A stretch of 64,000 nucleotides of DNA from an uncultured Acidobacteriota bacterium (GTDB taxonomy: Bacteria; Acidobacteriota; Terriglobia; Terriglobales; Acidobacteriaceae), in NCBI GenBank assembly GCA_903832055.1, contig CAILAC010000010.1, positions 806,001-870,000 on the forward strand, read 5' to 3'. A program made the translations under genes and the position numbers. The first letter of the stretch is position 1; every line of letters starts with the position of its first letter. The notes under the pieces are model-generated. The model saw only the letters and a program-made list of their open reading frames with translations. It made no database searches and was not told where the DNA came from. Positions 41,592 through 50,135 of this stretch are shown here, piece after piece.

Positions 41592-42638
41592 CTACTTGCC
41601 TACGGTGAGGATGGCGAAGGAGCCGGGAACCATGGGCGGGCGGCCGGGGCGTTCGCCGGGCGCTGCGGGCGGTGGCGGCGGCCCAAACTCGGCGTAGATG
41701 AGCAGGATGTGGCCGGTTTTGGCGTCGAGGGTGAGTGTCTTGGCCCGGGGCTTGGTGGTGAGGGTCTGCTCGACTGAGAATTTGGTGGGGCTCTCTTCCT
41801 TGACGATGGTGAGGGTGCCGTCGCCCTGAGAGCTGAAGACCTCTTTGGTTTTGGGGTTGAAGAGCGCGCCGTCTGTTCCGCTGCCGATGGGCAGGGTGGT
41901 AAGAATCTTGCCGTCGGTAGCGCTGAGAATGACCATGGCCTGGGGATCGCGGCATGTGCTGAAAAGGATGCTGTTTTTCACGTCGATGGCGAGGCCGGCG
42001 CAGGTGCCGCCTTTGCCAGCGAGGTCGTAGTGGGTGGTAACGGTGAGGGTTTTGGCATCGATGACAGCGATGTTGGCTTTGTCTTCAATATCGACGTAGA
42101 TGTGACCTTTGCCATCGGTGACGGCCTGCTCGGGCGCGCCGCCGAGGTCGATGGTGCCGACGATGGCGCCGTCAGCGGCGTTGATGACGGTGGCGTTGGG
42201 GGCGCGGTGGCTGAAGACGTAGATGCGTCCGTTGAATGGGTCGCCGAGGATGCCGTCTGGGCCACCATCAACGTCGATGGTCTTGATGGGGGCAAGAGTT
42301 TTGGAGTCCCACATGGCAAGGGGCTTGCTTGTGGCAAAGGCGTGGTGGGATTTCTGGTCGACGGCAACGCCGCGTGCGCTGGTGTTGGCGATGGTTCCGG
42401 CGGGCTTGAGGGTGTCGAGGTCAAAGACCTGAACGACGCCCGGTGCCGTCGCGGAAGCACCTCCGCGGGGGATGTAAAGCTTGCGGGCGGCGGCGTCAGC
42501 GTAGACGTAGTCAAAGCCGCCCTCGCCGCCGACTTTGGTGTCCGTGAGGATTTTGTACGGGGTCTCGGCGAGGATGGCCGGGGTCAGCAAAGAGATGAGC
42601 AGGGCTGGGATTGCGAGATTCAAAGCGGTGCGACGCAT
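41592..42638 (-). CDS. secreted YncE-like beta-propeller protein
   Basis: The 348-aa protein starts MRRTALNLAIPALLISLLTP at 42638, behind AGGAG; the signal peptide ends ILAE. The mature chain is a seven-bladed YVTN/YncE-type propeller with repeating blades such as GGFDYVYADAAARKLYIPRG, VVQVFDLDTLKPAGTI, TVINAADGAIVGTIDLGG, IAVIDAKTLTVTTHYDL and MVILSATDGKILTTLPIGSG. The end is Pro-rich (PPPPPAAPGERPGRPP). Such proteins bind ligands or DNA outside the cytosol; the role is unknown. C-ending codons match its being on the lagging-type strand here. Confidence 0.85.
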   Translation of the reverse strand: MRRTALNLAIPALLISLLTPAILAETPYKILTDTKVGGEGGFDYVYADAAARKLYIPRGGASATAPGVVQVFDLDTLKPAGTIANTSARGVAVDQKSHHAFATSKPLAMWDSKTLAPIKTIDVDGGPDGILGDPFNGRIYVFSHRAPNATVINAADGAIVGTIDLGGAPEQAVTDGKGHIYVDIEDKANIAVIDAKTLTVTTHYDLAGKGGTCAGLAIDVKNSILFSTCRDPQAMVILSATDGKILTTLPIGSGTDGALFNPKTKEVFSSQGDGTLTIVKEESPTKFSVEQTLTTKPRAKTLTLDAKTGHILLIYAEFGPPPPPAAPGERPGRPPMVPGSFAILTVGK

Positions 42639-42775
42639 GCGAAATTCTCCTGGAGTCAAGTGGAACACACTGCGGCCTGTGCTGTATTCAATCTGCGGTA
42701 ATTGTTACGGTAGGGTCGCTGGTAGAGTGCTGACAGGGGGACGCTATCAAATCTGACGTAAATCAGACTGAAGTC

Positions 42776-43684
42776 GTGAGCGCTGGCAGTTACCGGCGGA
42801 CGTGGAAGACTTGGATTTCTTTCGCGATTATTTACTTTGCGTGGGGATCGACATTTCTGGCGATTCGCGTGGGGGTGCACGAGGTGCCGCCGCTTTTGTT
42901 CGCCGCGATGCGGTTTGCAGTGGCGGGGCTGGTGCTCTTTGGATGGATGGCGGGACGCGGCGAACGGTTGCCGAGCCGGAGGGAGTGGGGTTCGATCCTG
43001 CTGGTAGCGCTGTTGATCTTCGTCTTTGACTACGGGCTTTTGTTTTGGGCAGAGCAGCGGGTGCCCTCGGGGATTGCCGCGGTGATGATGGCCACGATTC
43101 CGGTATTCATGACGCTGTCAGAGATTGTCTTTCTGGGCACGCAGCGGATGACGGTGCGGCTGGGGCTGGGGCTGCTCGTGGGGGTGGCCGGGGTGGTGGT
43201 GCTGATCAGCCACTCGCTGCATCTGGGCGGAGCGGCAATTGAGACGGTGGGCGCAGTGGCGCTGGTGTTTGCCTCGCTTAGCTGGGCTGTGGCTTCCATC
43301 CTGACCCGAAGGCTGCCGCTGCCGGTCTCGAAAGGGATCAGTTCCGGGGCGCAGATGCTGGCCGGGGGCGTGATGCTGCTGGCGGCTTCGGCGGGGCTTG
43401 GAGAGTGGCGCGGGCTGCGGCTGGGGAGTGTTTCGAGCGGAGCCTGGTTTGCGCTGTTTTATCTGATTGTGGTGGGGTCGATTGTGGGCTTCACTGCCTA
43501 TCTCTGGCTGCTGCATCATGAGTCGCCAACAACGGTAGGGACGTATGCGTATGTGAATCCAGTTGTAGCGGTGCTGCTGGGGTACCTGTTGGGTGGCGAG
43601 GCGCTGGGGGCGCGCACGGTGGCGGGAACGCTGCTGGTGCTGGTGAGCGTGGTGACGATTACGACCCGGCAGAAGACTGCATAA
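42776..43684 (+). CDS. EamA/DMT-family transporter
   Basis: The 302-aa protein has ten predicted membrane helices in two EamA repeats. The first starts AIIYFAWGSTFLAIRVGVHEVPPLLFAAMRFAVAGLVLFGWM. The second starts AVALVFASLSWAVASILTRR and ends NPVVAVLLGYLLGGEALGARTVAGTLLVLVSVV. It is of the YedA/RhaT-like type, exporting metabolites or amino acids. The GTG at 42776 is the start. ribE begins 28 bases later on the same strand, so export of a flavin-related or other metabolite is conceivable, but the link is only positional. Confidence 0.9.
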   Translation: MSAGSYRRTWKTWISFAIIYFAWGSTFLAIRVGVHEVPPLLFAAMRFAVAGLVLFGWMAGRGERLPSRREWGSILLVALLIFVFDYGLLFWAEQRVPSGIAAVMMATIPVFMTLSEIVFLGTQRMTVRLGLGLLVGVAGVVVLISHSLHLGGAAIETVGAVALVFASLSWAVASILTRRLPLPVSKGISSGAQMLAGGVMLLAASAGLGEWRGLRLGSVSSGAWFALFYLIVVGSIVGFTAYLWLLHHESPTTVGTYAYVNPVVAVLLGYLLGGEALGARTVAGTLLVLVSVVTITTRQKTA

Positions 43685-43711
43685 CTGAGCTAAGGGCGGT
43701 AAGCTGGAGAT

Positions 43712-44386
43712 ATGTTTACTGGGATTGTGGAGCGAACGGGGACGATTGTTTCCCTGGTGGATCTGGGCGGAGTGCGGCGGCTGACGGTGGCTGTGGCAGA
43801 GTTGGCGGGGCGGCTGCGCGAGGGGGATTCGCTGGCGGTGTCGGGGGTGTGTTTGACTGCGCTCGATGTGGAGCCTGAGTTCTTCCATGCGGATCTGGCT
43901 GCAGAAACTCTGAAGAAGACTTCGCTGGGAGAGCTGGCTGCGGGATCCCTCGTGAATCTTGAGCTGCCAACGGCGGCCGGTGCTCCGCTGGGTGGGCATA
44001 TTGTGCAAGGGCATGTAGATGGTGTGGGCGAGATTGTGTCGCTGGAGCCGGTTTTGGCTCGCGACAGCCCGCATTTCGACGAAAACACAACGGACTGGAC
44101 GCTCAAGGTGCGGGTGCCGCAGCATACCCGCAAGTGGATCGTCGAGAAGGGGTCAGTGGCGATTGAGGGGATTTCGCTGACAGTGGCGGAGTGGGATGGG
44201 GAGGTTGTGACCATCGCGATTCTGCCGCTGACGTACTGGCGGACGAATCTGCACACGCTCGCGGCAGGAGCGGCAGTGAATGTGGAGGCCGATGTGCTGA
44301 TGAAGCTGGCGGTTGGACGGCTGGAGGCGGCACCGGTACCGGAGTTTGAGATGACCGAGGCCTGGCTGGTGGCGAACGGGTACTGA
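43712..44386 (+). CDS. ribE: riboflavin synthase (alpha subunit type)
   Basis: The enzyme dismutates two 6,7-dimethyl-8-ribityllumazines to riboflavin. The 224-aa protein starts with the invariant MFTGIVERTGTI and contains two lumazine-binding barrels; the second starts near GHIVQGHVDGVGEI. The end of barrel two (WRTNLHTLAAGAAVNVEADVL) is typical. It is slightly longer than most (about 200) because of a loop with DSPHFDENTTDWTL. ribD is 3.4 kb upstream; ribBA and ribH are not in the window. Confidence 0.95.
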   Translation: MFTGIVERTGTIVSLVDLGGVRRLTVAVAELAGRLREGDSLAVSGVCLTALDVEPEFFHADLAAETLKKTSLGELAAGSLVNLELPTAAGAPLGGHIVQGHVDGVGEIVSLEPVLARDSPHFDENTTDWTLKVRVPQHTRKWIVEKGSVAIEGISLTVAEWDGEVVTIAILPLTYWRTNLHTLAAGAAVNVEADVLMKLAVGRLEAAPVPEFEMTEAWLVANGY

Positions 44387-44435
44387 GTGCGGCGGAGCTA
44401 GCGGGGCTCGCGGGGCTAGAGACATCTCTCTGAGG

Positions 44436-45815
44436 TCATGGTTTGGTGGCTGGCGGGGCTGGCTTTGGTGGGTCGAGCACGAACTCGTCGCCGGTGCGGG
44501 TAAGGATGAGTTCGCGCTGGTGCTGAAGGGCTTTGAGCTGGCTGCTGGACTCTATATATTGCTGCTTTTCTTCCGCGGTGAGCTCGGTTCCCTTCTTTTC
44601 TAACGCTTCTACCTGAGCGGCGAGGGGGGCGATGGCGCGATCAATCAGCACAGGGTGGATGAAGGGGGCGGAGTCTTTGCCGCGCTGGATCTGGTTGCGG
44701 TTATTTTCCTGCCATGCGGGGTAGATGCCCACACCACCCAATTCGACGCGCTTGCCGGCAGGGCCGTAGTCCTTTTGCACGGCGGCAAAGCGGACGATGA
44801 GGGACTGGCGGGGTTCGCCGTCTTTGTCGGGCATGAGGCCGTCAATGTAGGTGCGGGACTGGTTGGAGAGGAAGTTGCCGAGGGAGTAGAAGATAACCGT
44901 GCTCCGGCCGTCTGGGGTGAGGTAGGTTTCGACGGGCTGCAGGACGTGGGGGTGGTGCCCGATGAGGACGGAGGCACCTGAATCCATGAGCTTGTGGGCG
45001 AGGTCGGTGTCGTCGGGGCGGGGCGCGGGGGCGTATTCAGTACCCCAGTGGATGGAGAGAACGAGGAAATCGCACTGTTGGCGGGCAGCTTTGACGGCCT
45101 CAATGAGCTGGGCCTGGTCTAGACCTGGAGCGCCGCCGGAGTCGTTGGGGTAGGGGAAGAAGTTGACGTGCGGTGCGTCATCTTTGTCCGGATTGCGGTT
45201 GCCGTTGAGCCAGCGGGTCATGCCGAGGACGCCGATTTTGAGGCCATTTTTCTCGATGATGACAGGCTTCCAGGCGGCTTGGGCGGTGTCACCGCTGCCG
45301 GCGAAAAGGAGGCCCTGCTCGGTGAGGTGCTGACGGGTTTCAGCGAATCCGGCCCAACCCTGGTCCATGACGTGATTGTTGGCAAAGGAGACGATCTTGA
45401 CGCCGCTGGCCTTGAGGGATTCGATGAGGGCAACGGGGGCGTCGAAAAGAAACGGCTTTGACCCGCGGGAGTGGGCGGGGGCGACCGGGGTTTCGAGATT
45501 GACGAAGCCGTAGTCGGCGGACTGGAAGAGGTCGGCGGTATCGGCGAAGAGGGCGTCCCAGCCGTCATGATTGGTTTCGGCTTTATGGGCAGTGGCGGAT
45601 TGCACAACGGGCTGGTGGGGAATGACGTCTCCGGCAGCGACGAAGGTGACGCGGGCAGTTTCGCGGGGCCAGGTGGCGGAGAGGACGCGGGTGGTGCCGT
45701 TGTGGAAGGTGGCGAATAGGGCGACGGCAGCCGCGCCGAGGACAACACCGAGCAGTAGGGTGGTGGCGGCGAGCCAGGCTGGGCGGGGGACGAGTTTGGA
45801 CAGGCTTGGTTTCAT
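44436..45815 (-). CDS. CapA-like poly-gamma-glutamate/cell-wall phosphoesterase family protein
   Basis: The 459-residue protein is anchored by an N-terminal helix (about 15-35, LAATTLLLGVVLGAAAVALFATF). The calcineurin-like CapA domain contains FVAAGDVIPHQPV, NLETPVAP, VSFANNHVMDQG, LSIHWGTEYAPAP, VLIGHHPHVLQPVE and FYSLGNFLSNQ; the His/Asp/Asn residues form the two-metal site. A charged helical tail (EKKGTELTAEEKQQYIESSSQLKALQHQRE) follows. CapA relatives act in poly-glutamate or exopolysaccharide export; with no capBC here, the role is open. Confidence 0.9.
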   Translation of the reverse strand: MKPSLSKLVPRPAWLAATTLLLGVVLGAAAVALFATFHNGTTRVLSATWPRETARVTFVAAGDVIPHQPVVQSATAHKAETNHDGWDALFADTADLFQSADYGFVNLETPVAPAHSRGSKPFLFDAPVALIESLKASGVKIVSFANNHVMDQGWAGFAETRQHLTEQGLLFAGSGDTAQAAWKPVIIEKNGLKIGVLGMTRWLNGNRNPDKDDAPHVNFFPYPNDSGGAPGLDQAQLIEAVKAARQQCDFLVLSIHWGTEYAPAPRPDDTDLAHKLMDSGASVLIGHHPHVLQPVETYLTPDGRSTVIFYSLGNFLSNQSRTYIDGLMPDKDGEPRQSLIVRFAAVQKDYGPAGKRVELGGVGIYPAWQENNRNQIQRGKDSAPFIHPVLIDRAIAPLAAQVEALEKKGTELTAEEKQQYIESSSQLKALQHQRELILTRTGDEFVLDPPKPAPPATKP

Positions 45816-45947
45816 GATTGACTGCTGGCTGGGAGCGGTGGCGGGACGGATTCAGGATACACGCAGCGGGTTTGGGGTGGGGTGATGTGAGGCGGTGGTA
45901 GGATAAAAGTGGTCGTTCAAAGTGGTCAAAACGGGTGAGGTGGCGAG

Positions 45948-46190
45948 ATGGAGACAATTCAGGCATCGGCGGCGAAGACTCATTTTTTGCGGATTCTGGA
46001 CCGTGTGGAGCGGGGCGAGACGGTGGTGATTACGCGGCATGGGAAGGCAATCGCCCGGATTTCCCCGGAGGAGTCAGCGGAGGCGGATGACCTCAAGGAT
46101 GCTGTGGCGGAGATGCGGAACCTGCGCAAGCGCATGGGCAGGCTCACGCTGGAGGAAATCCTTTCCGCGCGTGACGAGGGGCGCATGTAA
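45948..46190 (+). CDS. Phd/YefM-type antitoxin of a type II TA pair
   Basis: The 80-residue antitoxin starts METIQASAAKTHFLRILDRVERGETVVITRHGKAIARISPEE, the complete Phd/YefM DNA-binding fold. A C-terminal acidic/helical toxin-binding tail (MRNLRKRMGRLTLEEILSARDEGRM) follows. It binds and neutralises the PIN toxin and represses its own promoter. The stop codon overlaps the toxin start (TAATG), so the pair is translationally coupled. It lies just upstream of the pilus operon. Confidence 0.93.
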   Translation: METIQASAAKTHFLRILDRVERGETVVITRHGKAIARISPEESAEADDLKDAVAEMRNLRKRMGRLTLEEILSARDEGRM

Positions 46191-46606
46191 TGGCATTTGT
46201 GTTGGATGCTTCAATTTCTGCTGTTTGGGCGCTCAAGGACGAGTCGAATCCTTTGGCGGAACGGCTGCTGGCCAACTGGGAAATACGTCCAGTGGAGCGG
46301 GAACCAGCTTTTGTGCCAGAGGTGTGGTGGTTTGAACTGCGGAATGTACTGGTAATCAACGAGCGGCGCAAGCGTATCTCATCTGCTGACTCGGATGACT
46401 TTTTGCGGGTGCTGGCGCGATTTCCAATTCGGCTGGACGACGAGCGGGATGAGGCGGCGATCTTCCGCATTGCGCGGAAGTACCAGCTCTCCTTTTATGA
46501 CGCGGCTTATCTTGAGTTGGCGATCCGGAAGCGGGTGCCGTTGGCGACCCTGGACAAGGCGCTGCGCGGGGCTGCTGAGGCGGCGGGGATTGCGCTGTTG
46601 GGTTGA
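46190..46606 (+). CDS. vapC: PIN-domain ribonuclease toxin (VapC type)
   Basis: The 138-aa toxin has a PIN domain with the acidic site D6 (FVLDASISAVWAL), a Glu in the FVPEVWWFELRNVL helix, and the late acidic residues in LSFYDAAYLELAIRKRVPLATLDKAL. VapC toxins cut tRNA or rRNA when the antitoxin is degraded. All expected acidic residues are present, so it is probably active. Its antitoxin is of Phd rather than AbrB type, a common combination. Confidence 0.93.
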   Translation: MAFVLDASISAVWALKDESNPLAERLLANWEIRPVEREPAFVPEVWWFELRNVLVINERRKRISSADSDDFLRVLARFPIRLDDERDEAAIFRIARKYQLSFYDAAYLELAIRKRVPLATLDKALRGAAEAAGIALLG

Positions 46607-46742
46607 CGCGGAGATCGCTGCCGGATTTAGGAAATCGTTGATTTTGAGCGTGTGCGGGGGGTGGTGCGTCCATCTGCTCAGGGATTGGTGCGACCTGCGT
46701 TGCTGCAACTGATAACCTTTCGAGAGAACGGCATGGGAGACA

Positions 46743-47951
46743 ATGGCTGAGTTTGTCATTAAGCTGGCGGATGAGCGGGGGAAGGTACAGGAGCAGACGC
46801 ACTCGGCTGCCTCGGCCGATGAGTTGCGCCACCGGTTTATTCAGAGTGGATACCACGTGTTTTCGGTGCGGCCAAAGGGTGGGATTGGCGGTATTGGCGG
46901 CGGCAAGAAGAAGACCAAGCTGGAGCCATTCCTTATCTTCAATCAGCAGTTTTTGACGCTGGTGCGGGCGGGCCTGCCGATTCACGGGTCGCTGGAGATG
47001 CTGGCAAAGAACCAGAAAAACCCTCATTTTGCCGAGCAACTGGTCAATGTGACTGACCGGGTGAAGTCGGGTGAGAGTCTTTCGGTGGCCTTTGAGGCGC
47101 AGGGCGGTTTTCCAACCATGTACACGACAACGCTGCTGGCCGGTGAGCGGAGCGGCAATCTTCAGGAAGTTCTGGAGCGTTTTGTCAGCTTTCAGCAGAT
47201 TACGTTGACGTTCCGCAAGAAGCTGGTGGCTTCGCTGGTGTACCCGAGCGTGCTGGTGTGCATTGTGCTGGTGATGTTCGTCTTCATGATCACATTTGTG
47301 GTGCCGCAGTTTGCGACGCTCTACGACCAGATGGGCGGCAGTTTGCCGTGGATTACGACGGCTCTGCTGCACTTTGGCGTGAACGCGCAGCACCAGGGCC
47401 CGTATGTGCTACTGGGATTGGCGGCAGTGATTTACGCGCTGACACGCTATGCAAAGACGGCCCGGGGACGCGACCTGGTGGACGGGATTCGTATCGGGAT
47501 GCCAGTGTTTGGGAAGATTTGGATCAAGTACCAGGTGGCGCTGTTTGGGCGGACCCTTTCGACGCTGCTGACGGGCGGGTTGCCGCTGGTGCCATCGCTG
47601 GAGACGGCGGCGCGCTCAATCTCATCGGCGCGGATTGCGCAGGCGGTATTTTCTTCCGTGACGCTGGTGCGCGAGGGCAAAAGCCTGGCGACTTCGCTGG
47701 AGTCGACAAAGGTCTTTCCGGGGGTAGCGACAGAGATGATTTCTGTCGGCGAACAGACGGGCGCGCTGCCGCAGATGCTGAATTCAGTATCGGAGTTTTT
47801 TGAGCAGGATGTGGACACTTCGCTGGCGGTGGCGATGTCGCTGATTGAGCCGCTGATTTTGCTGGTAATGGGCGTAGTGGTGGTGGTGATTTTGATTGCG
47901 CTTTATTTGCCGATTTTTTCGCTCGGCCAGGTGCAGCAGTTGCAGAGGTAG
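46743..47951 (+). CDS. pilC: type IV pilus / type II secretion inner-membrane platform protein PilC (GspF family)
   Basis: The 402-aa protein has two GspF domains. The first is at about 65-190 (FNQQFLTLVRAGLPIHGSLEML...ERFVSFQQITLTFRKKLVASLVYPS), the second at about 265-390 (ALFGRTLSTLLTGGLPLVPSLETAARS...LAVAMSLIEPLILLVMGVVVVVILIALYLPIF). Three membrane helices are visible. It is the platform on which the GspE/PilB ATPase acts and opens the assembly operon that runs to 54.6 kb. The Gly-rich linker (GGIGGIGGGKKK) before domain one is longer than usual. The next operon gene is separated by an inserted S23-type gene. Confidence 0.93.
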   Translation: MAEFVIKLADERGKVQEQTHSAASADELRHRFIQSGYHVFSVRPKGGIGGIGGGKKKTKLEPFLIFNQQFLTLVRAGLPIHGSLEMLAKNQKNPHFAEQLVNVTDRVKSGESLSVAFEAQGGFPTMYTTTLLAGERSGNLQEVLERFVSFQQITLTFRKKLVASLVYPSVLVCIVLVMFVFMITFVVPQFATLYDQMGGSLPWITTALLHFGVNAQHQGPYVLLGLAAVIYALTRYAKTARGRDLVDGIRIGMPVFGKIWIKYQVALFGRTLSTLLTGGLPLVPSLETAARSISSARIAQAVFSSVTLVREGKSLATSLESTKVFPGVATEMISVGEQTGALPQMLNSVSEFFEQDVDTSLAVAMSLIEPLILLVMGVVVVVILIALYLPIFSLGQVQQLQR

Positions 47952-47978
47952 TGTGAAGTGTGAGTGTGAGTGTGAAAT
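47952..47978. repeat. left GTGTGA inverted repeat of the S23/IVP cassette
   Basis: 27 bases made of GTGTGAA-GTGTGA-GTGTGA-GTGTGAAA start directly after the pilC stop codon. Its inverted partner lies at 48399-48425, on the far side of the S23 gene. Confidence 0.75.
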
Positions 47979-48010
47979 ACAGGACATCTGGAAATTGGAA
48001 GTGAGTTCGC

Positions 48011-48370
48011 ATGGCGAAGTCTTATCGCGATCTGATGGTTTGGCAAAAGGGAATTCAATTGACTGTCTTGATCTATCAATTGACCAAGGAATACCCACGA
48101 GAAGAGATCTACGGGTTAACCAGCCAAATGCGTCGATGTGCGGTTTCTATCCCGAGCAACATTGCAGAGGGTGCTGGCCGACTCAATAGTCCAGAATACA
48201 AGCAGTTTCTTGGTATAGCGAGGGGTTCGAGCTTTGAACTGCAAACGCAATTGGTGATCTCGAAGGAATTGGGTTTCGGAGATGTTGCTCTCGCGACACA
48301 AGCTGACGCGATGTGTAATGAGATAGGAAAGATGCTTTACGGCGCGATCAGTGCATTGAACGAGAAATGA
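48011..48370 (+). CDS. four-helix bundle protein (S23 / 23S rRNA intervening-sequence type)
   Basis: The 119-residue protein fits the S23/IVP family exactly: AKSYRDLMVWQKGIQLTVLIYQLTKEYPREEIYGLTSQMRRCAVSIPSNIAEGAGRLNSPEYKQFLGIARGSSFELQTQLVISKELG, then a last helix. The family forms a pentameric four-helix bundle, is encoded in 23S rRNA intervening sequences and scattered loci, and is related to Avd of diversity-generating retroelements. It interrupts the pilus operon between pilC and the ATPase. Its base composition is clearly lower in GC than both neighbours, and inverted GTGTGA repeats bracket it, so it looks inserted. A role in pilus assembly is unlikely. Confidence 0.93.
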   Translation: MAKSYRDLMVWQKGIQLTVLIYQLTKEYPREEIYGLTSQMRRCAVSIPSNIAEGAGRLNSPEYKQFLGIARGSSFELQTQLVISKELGFGDVALATQADAMCNEIGKMLYGAISALNEK

Positions 48371-48398
48371 ATGTGTGAGCGAGGAGTGTGATGGGGCC

Positions 48399-48425
48399 TT
48401 TCACACTCACACTTCACACTCACAC
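48399..48425. repeat. right GTGTGA inverted repeat of the S23/IVP cassette
   Basis: 27 bases reading TTTCACACTCACACTTCACA and on to CTCACAC are the reverse complement of the left repeat. The exception is the order of one GTGTGA and one GTGTGAA unit, so positions 1-6 and 13-27 match. Confidence 0.75.
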
Positions 48426-48441
48426 TTATGAGGACACGAAA

Positions 48442-50079
48442 ATGGCGGATGCAGCGGTTGTAGTCAGTCCGAATGGGTTTGGACAAATCGATGAGCGGGC
48501 GGCGGCTGAGCAGATGGCGCGGCGGTACCGGGCGGAGTTTGCTGACTTGAAGAACTTCAAGATTCAGCATGATCTGCTGCGGACTGTGCCGGTGGAGCTG
48601 ATGTTCCGATTCAACTTTGTGCCGCTGGAGTTGCGGGATGATGTGCTGGTGATTGCGGTCTCTGACCCATCAAAGCTGATGGTGCTGGACGAGATTGCAG
48701 GCTTGCTGGGGCACCGGATTGAGCCGCGGGTGGCGACGCTCTCGCAGATTACTGACCTGCTGAAGAAGACTGAGCAGAGCCAGCGGGTGCTCGATGAGGC
48801 CAGCGAGGGGCTGACCTTTGACGTTCTGACCGGCGACGAGAATACCGACGAAAACATTTCAATCGAAAAGCTGGCCGGCGACGAAGACCTGAGTCCGATT
48901 ATCCGCCTTGTTGATACGACGATTTTTACCGCGCTGGAGCGGCGGGCCTCCGACGTGCACATTGAGACCTATGACGATTCGCTCATTGTGAAGTACCGCA
49001 TTGACGGCGTGTTGCAGCCAGCGATGGCTCCGATTGCGCGCGAACATCATCAGACCATCTTGTCGCGTATAAAGATCATGAGCGAGCTGGACATTGCCGA
49101 GCGGCGCGTGCCGCAGGATGGCCGGTTCCGTGTGCGGTACAAGGGGCGGCTGATCGATTTTCGCGTCTCGATCATGCCGACGGTGCACGGTGAGAACGCT
49201 GTGCTGCGTGTGCTGGACAAGGAGTCCATGAGCGAGAAGTTTCGCAACCTGACGCTGGAGGTTGTGGGCTTTCACGAGGATGACCTGCGGCGGTTTCGGC
49301 GGTATATTCGCGAGCCGTACGGGATGGTGCTGGTGACAGGGCCGACGGGTTCGGGCAAGACGACAACCTTGTATGCGGCACTGAACGAGATCAAGTCTGA
49401 CGAGGAAAAGATCATCACCATCGAGGACCCGGTGGAGTACCAGATTCGCGGAATTACGCAGATTCCCGTGAACGAGAAGAAGGGCCTGACGTTTGCGCGC
49501 GGCCTCAGGTCGATTTTGCGCCATGACCCTGACAAGATCCTTGTAGGCGAAATCCGCGATGCGGAGACGGCGCAGATCGCGATCAATTCGGCGCTGACGG
49601 GCCATCTCGTGTTCACCACAGTCCACGCGAATAACGTGGTGGACGTGCTGGGGCGCTTTCTGAACATGGGCGTCGAGGCATACAACTTTGTTTCGGCGCT
49701 GAACTGCATCCTGGCGCAGCGGCTGGTGCGAACAATCTGCGACCACTGCGCATACCGGACGAAGCATCCCGAAGAGCTGCTGGTGGTGAGCGGACTCGAT
49801 CCAGCGGAGTGGCGGGATTTCGAATTCCGCGAGGGCGCCGGGTGCATTGAGTGCGGCGGAACCGGGTACCGGGGGCGCACGGCGATTCACGAACTGCTCG
49901 ATTTGACCGACCCGATTCGCGAGCTGATCTTGGACAAGAAGCCGACGTCCGAGGTGCGCAAGCAGGCACAGAAGGAAGGCATGAGCTTTTTGCGGGAGTC
50001 GGCGCTGGACCGGGTGCGGCGTGGGTTTACGACGTTGAAGGAAATCAACAAGGTTACGTTTATTGAGGCTTCGAGATAG
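48442..50079 (+). CDS. type IV pilus / type II secretion assembly ATPase (GspE/PilB family)
   Basis: The 545-aa product starts MADAAVVVSPNGFG (48442, behind GAGGA); the frame runs up into the CACACT repeat. It has an N-terminal MshEN domain (about 25-120). The ATPase core has Walker A GPTGSGKT (300-307), the Asp box, Walker B ILVGEIRDAETAQIAI, and His-box LTGHLVFTTVHAN. The Cys4 zinc element is CDHCAY...CIECGGTGYRGRTAIHELL. It drives extension of the pilus or pseudopilus and works with the upstream PilC. No PilT retraction ATPase is present in the window, so either a pilus or a secretion system remains possible. Confidence 0.95.
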   Translation: MADAAVVVSPNGFGQIDERAAAEQMARRYRAEFADLKNFKIQHDLLRTVPVELMFRFNFVPLELRDDVLVIAVSDPSKLMVLDEIAGLLGHRIEPRVATLSQITDLLKKTEQSQRVLDEASEGLTFDVLTGDENTDENISIEKLAGDEDLSPIIRLVDTTIFTALERRASDVHIETYDDSLIVKYRIDGVLQPAMAPIAREHHQTILSRIKIMSELDIAERRVPQDGRFRVRYKGRLIDFRVSIMPTVHGENAVLRVLDKESMSEKFRNLTLEVVGFHEDDLRRFRRYIREPYGMVLVTGPTGSGKTTTLYAALNEIKSDEEKIITIEDPVEYQIRGITQIPVNEKKGLTFARGLRSILRHDPDKILVGEIRDAETAQIAINSALTGHLVFTTVHANNVVDVLGRFLNMGVEAYNFVSALNCILAQRLVRTICDHCAYRTKHPEELLVVSGLDPAEWRDFEFREGAGCIECGGTGYRGRTAIHELLDLTDPIRELILDKKPTSEVRKQAQKEGMSFLRESALDRVRRGFTTLKEINKVTFIEASR

Positions 50080-50135
50080 CAGCGGAGCTAGCGGGGCTCG
50101 CGGCGTAGCGGAGCTAAATGCACGAGGAGTGATTT

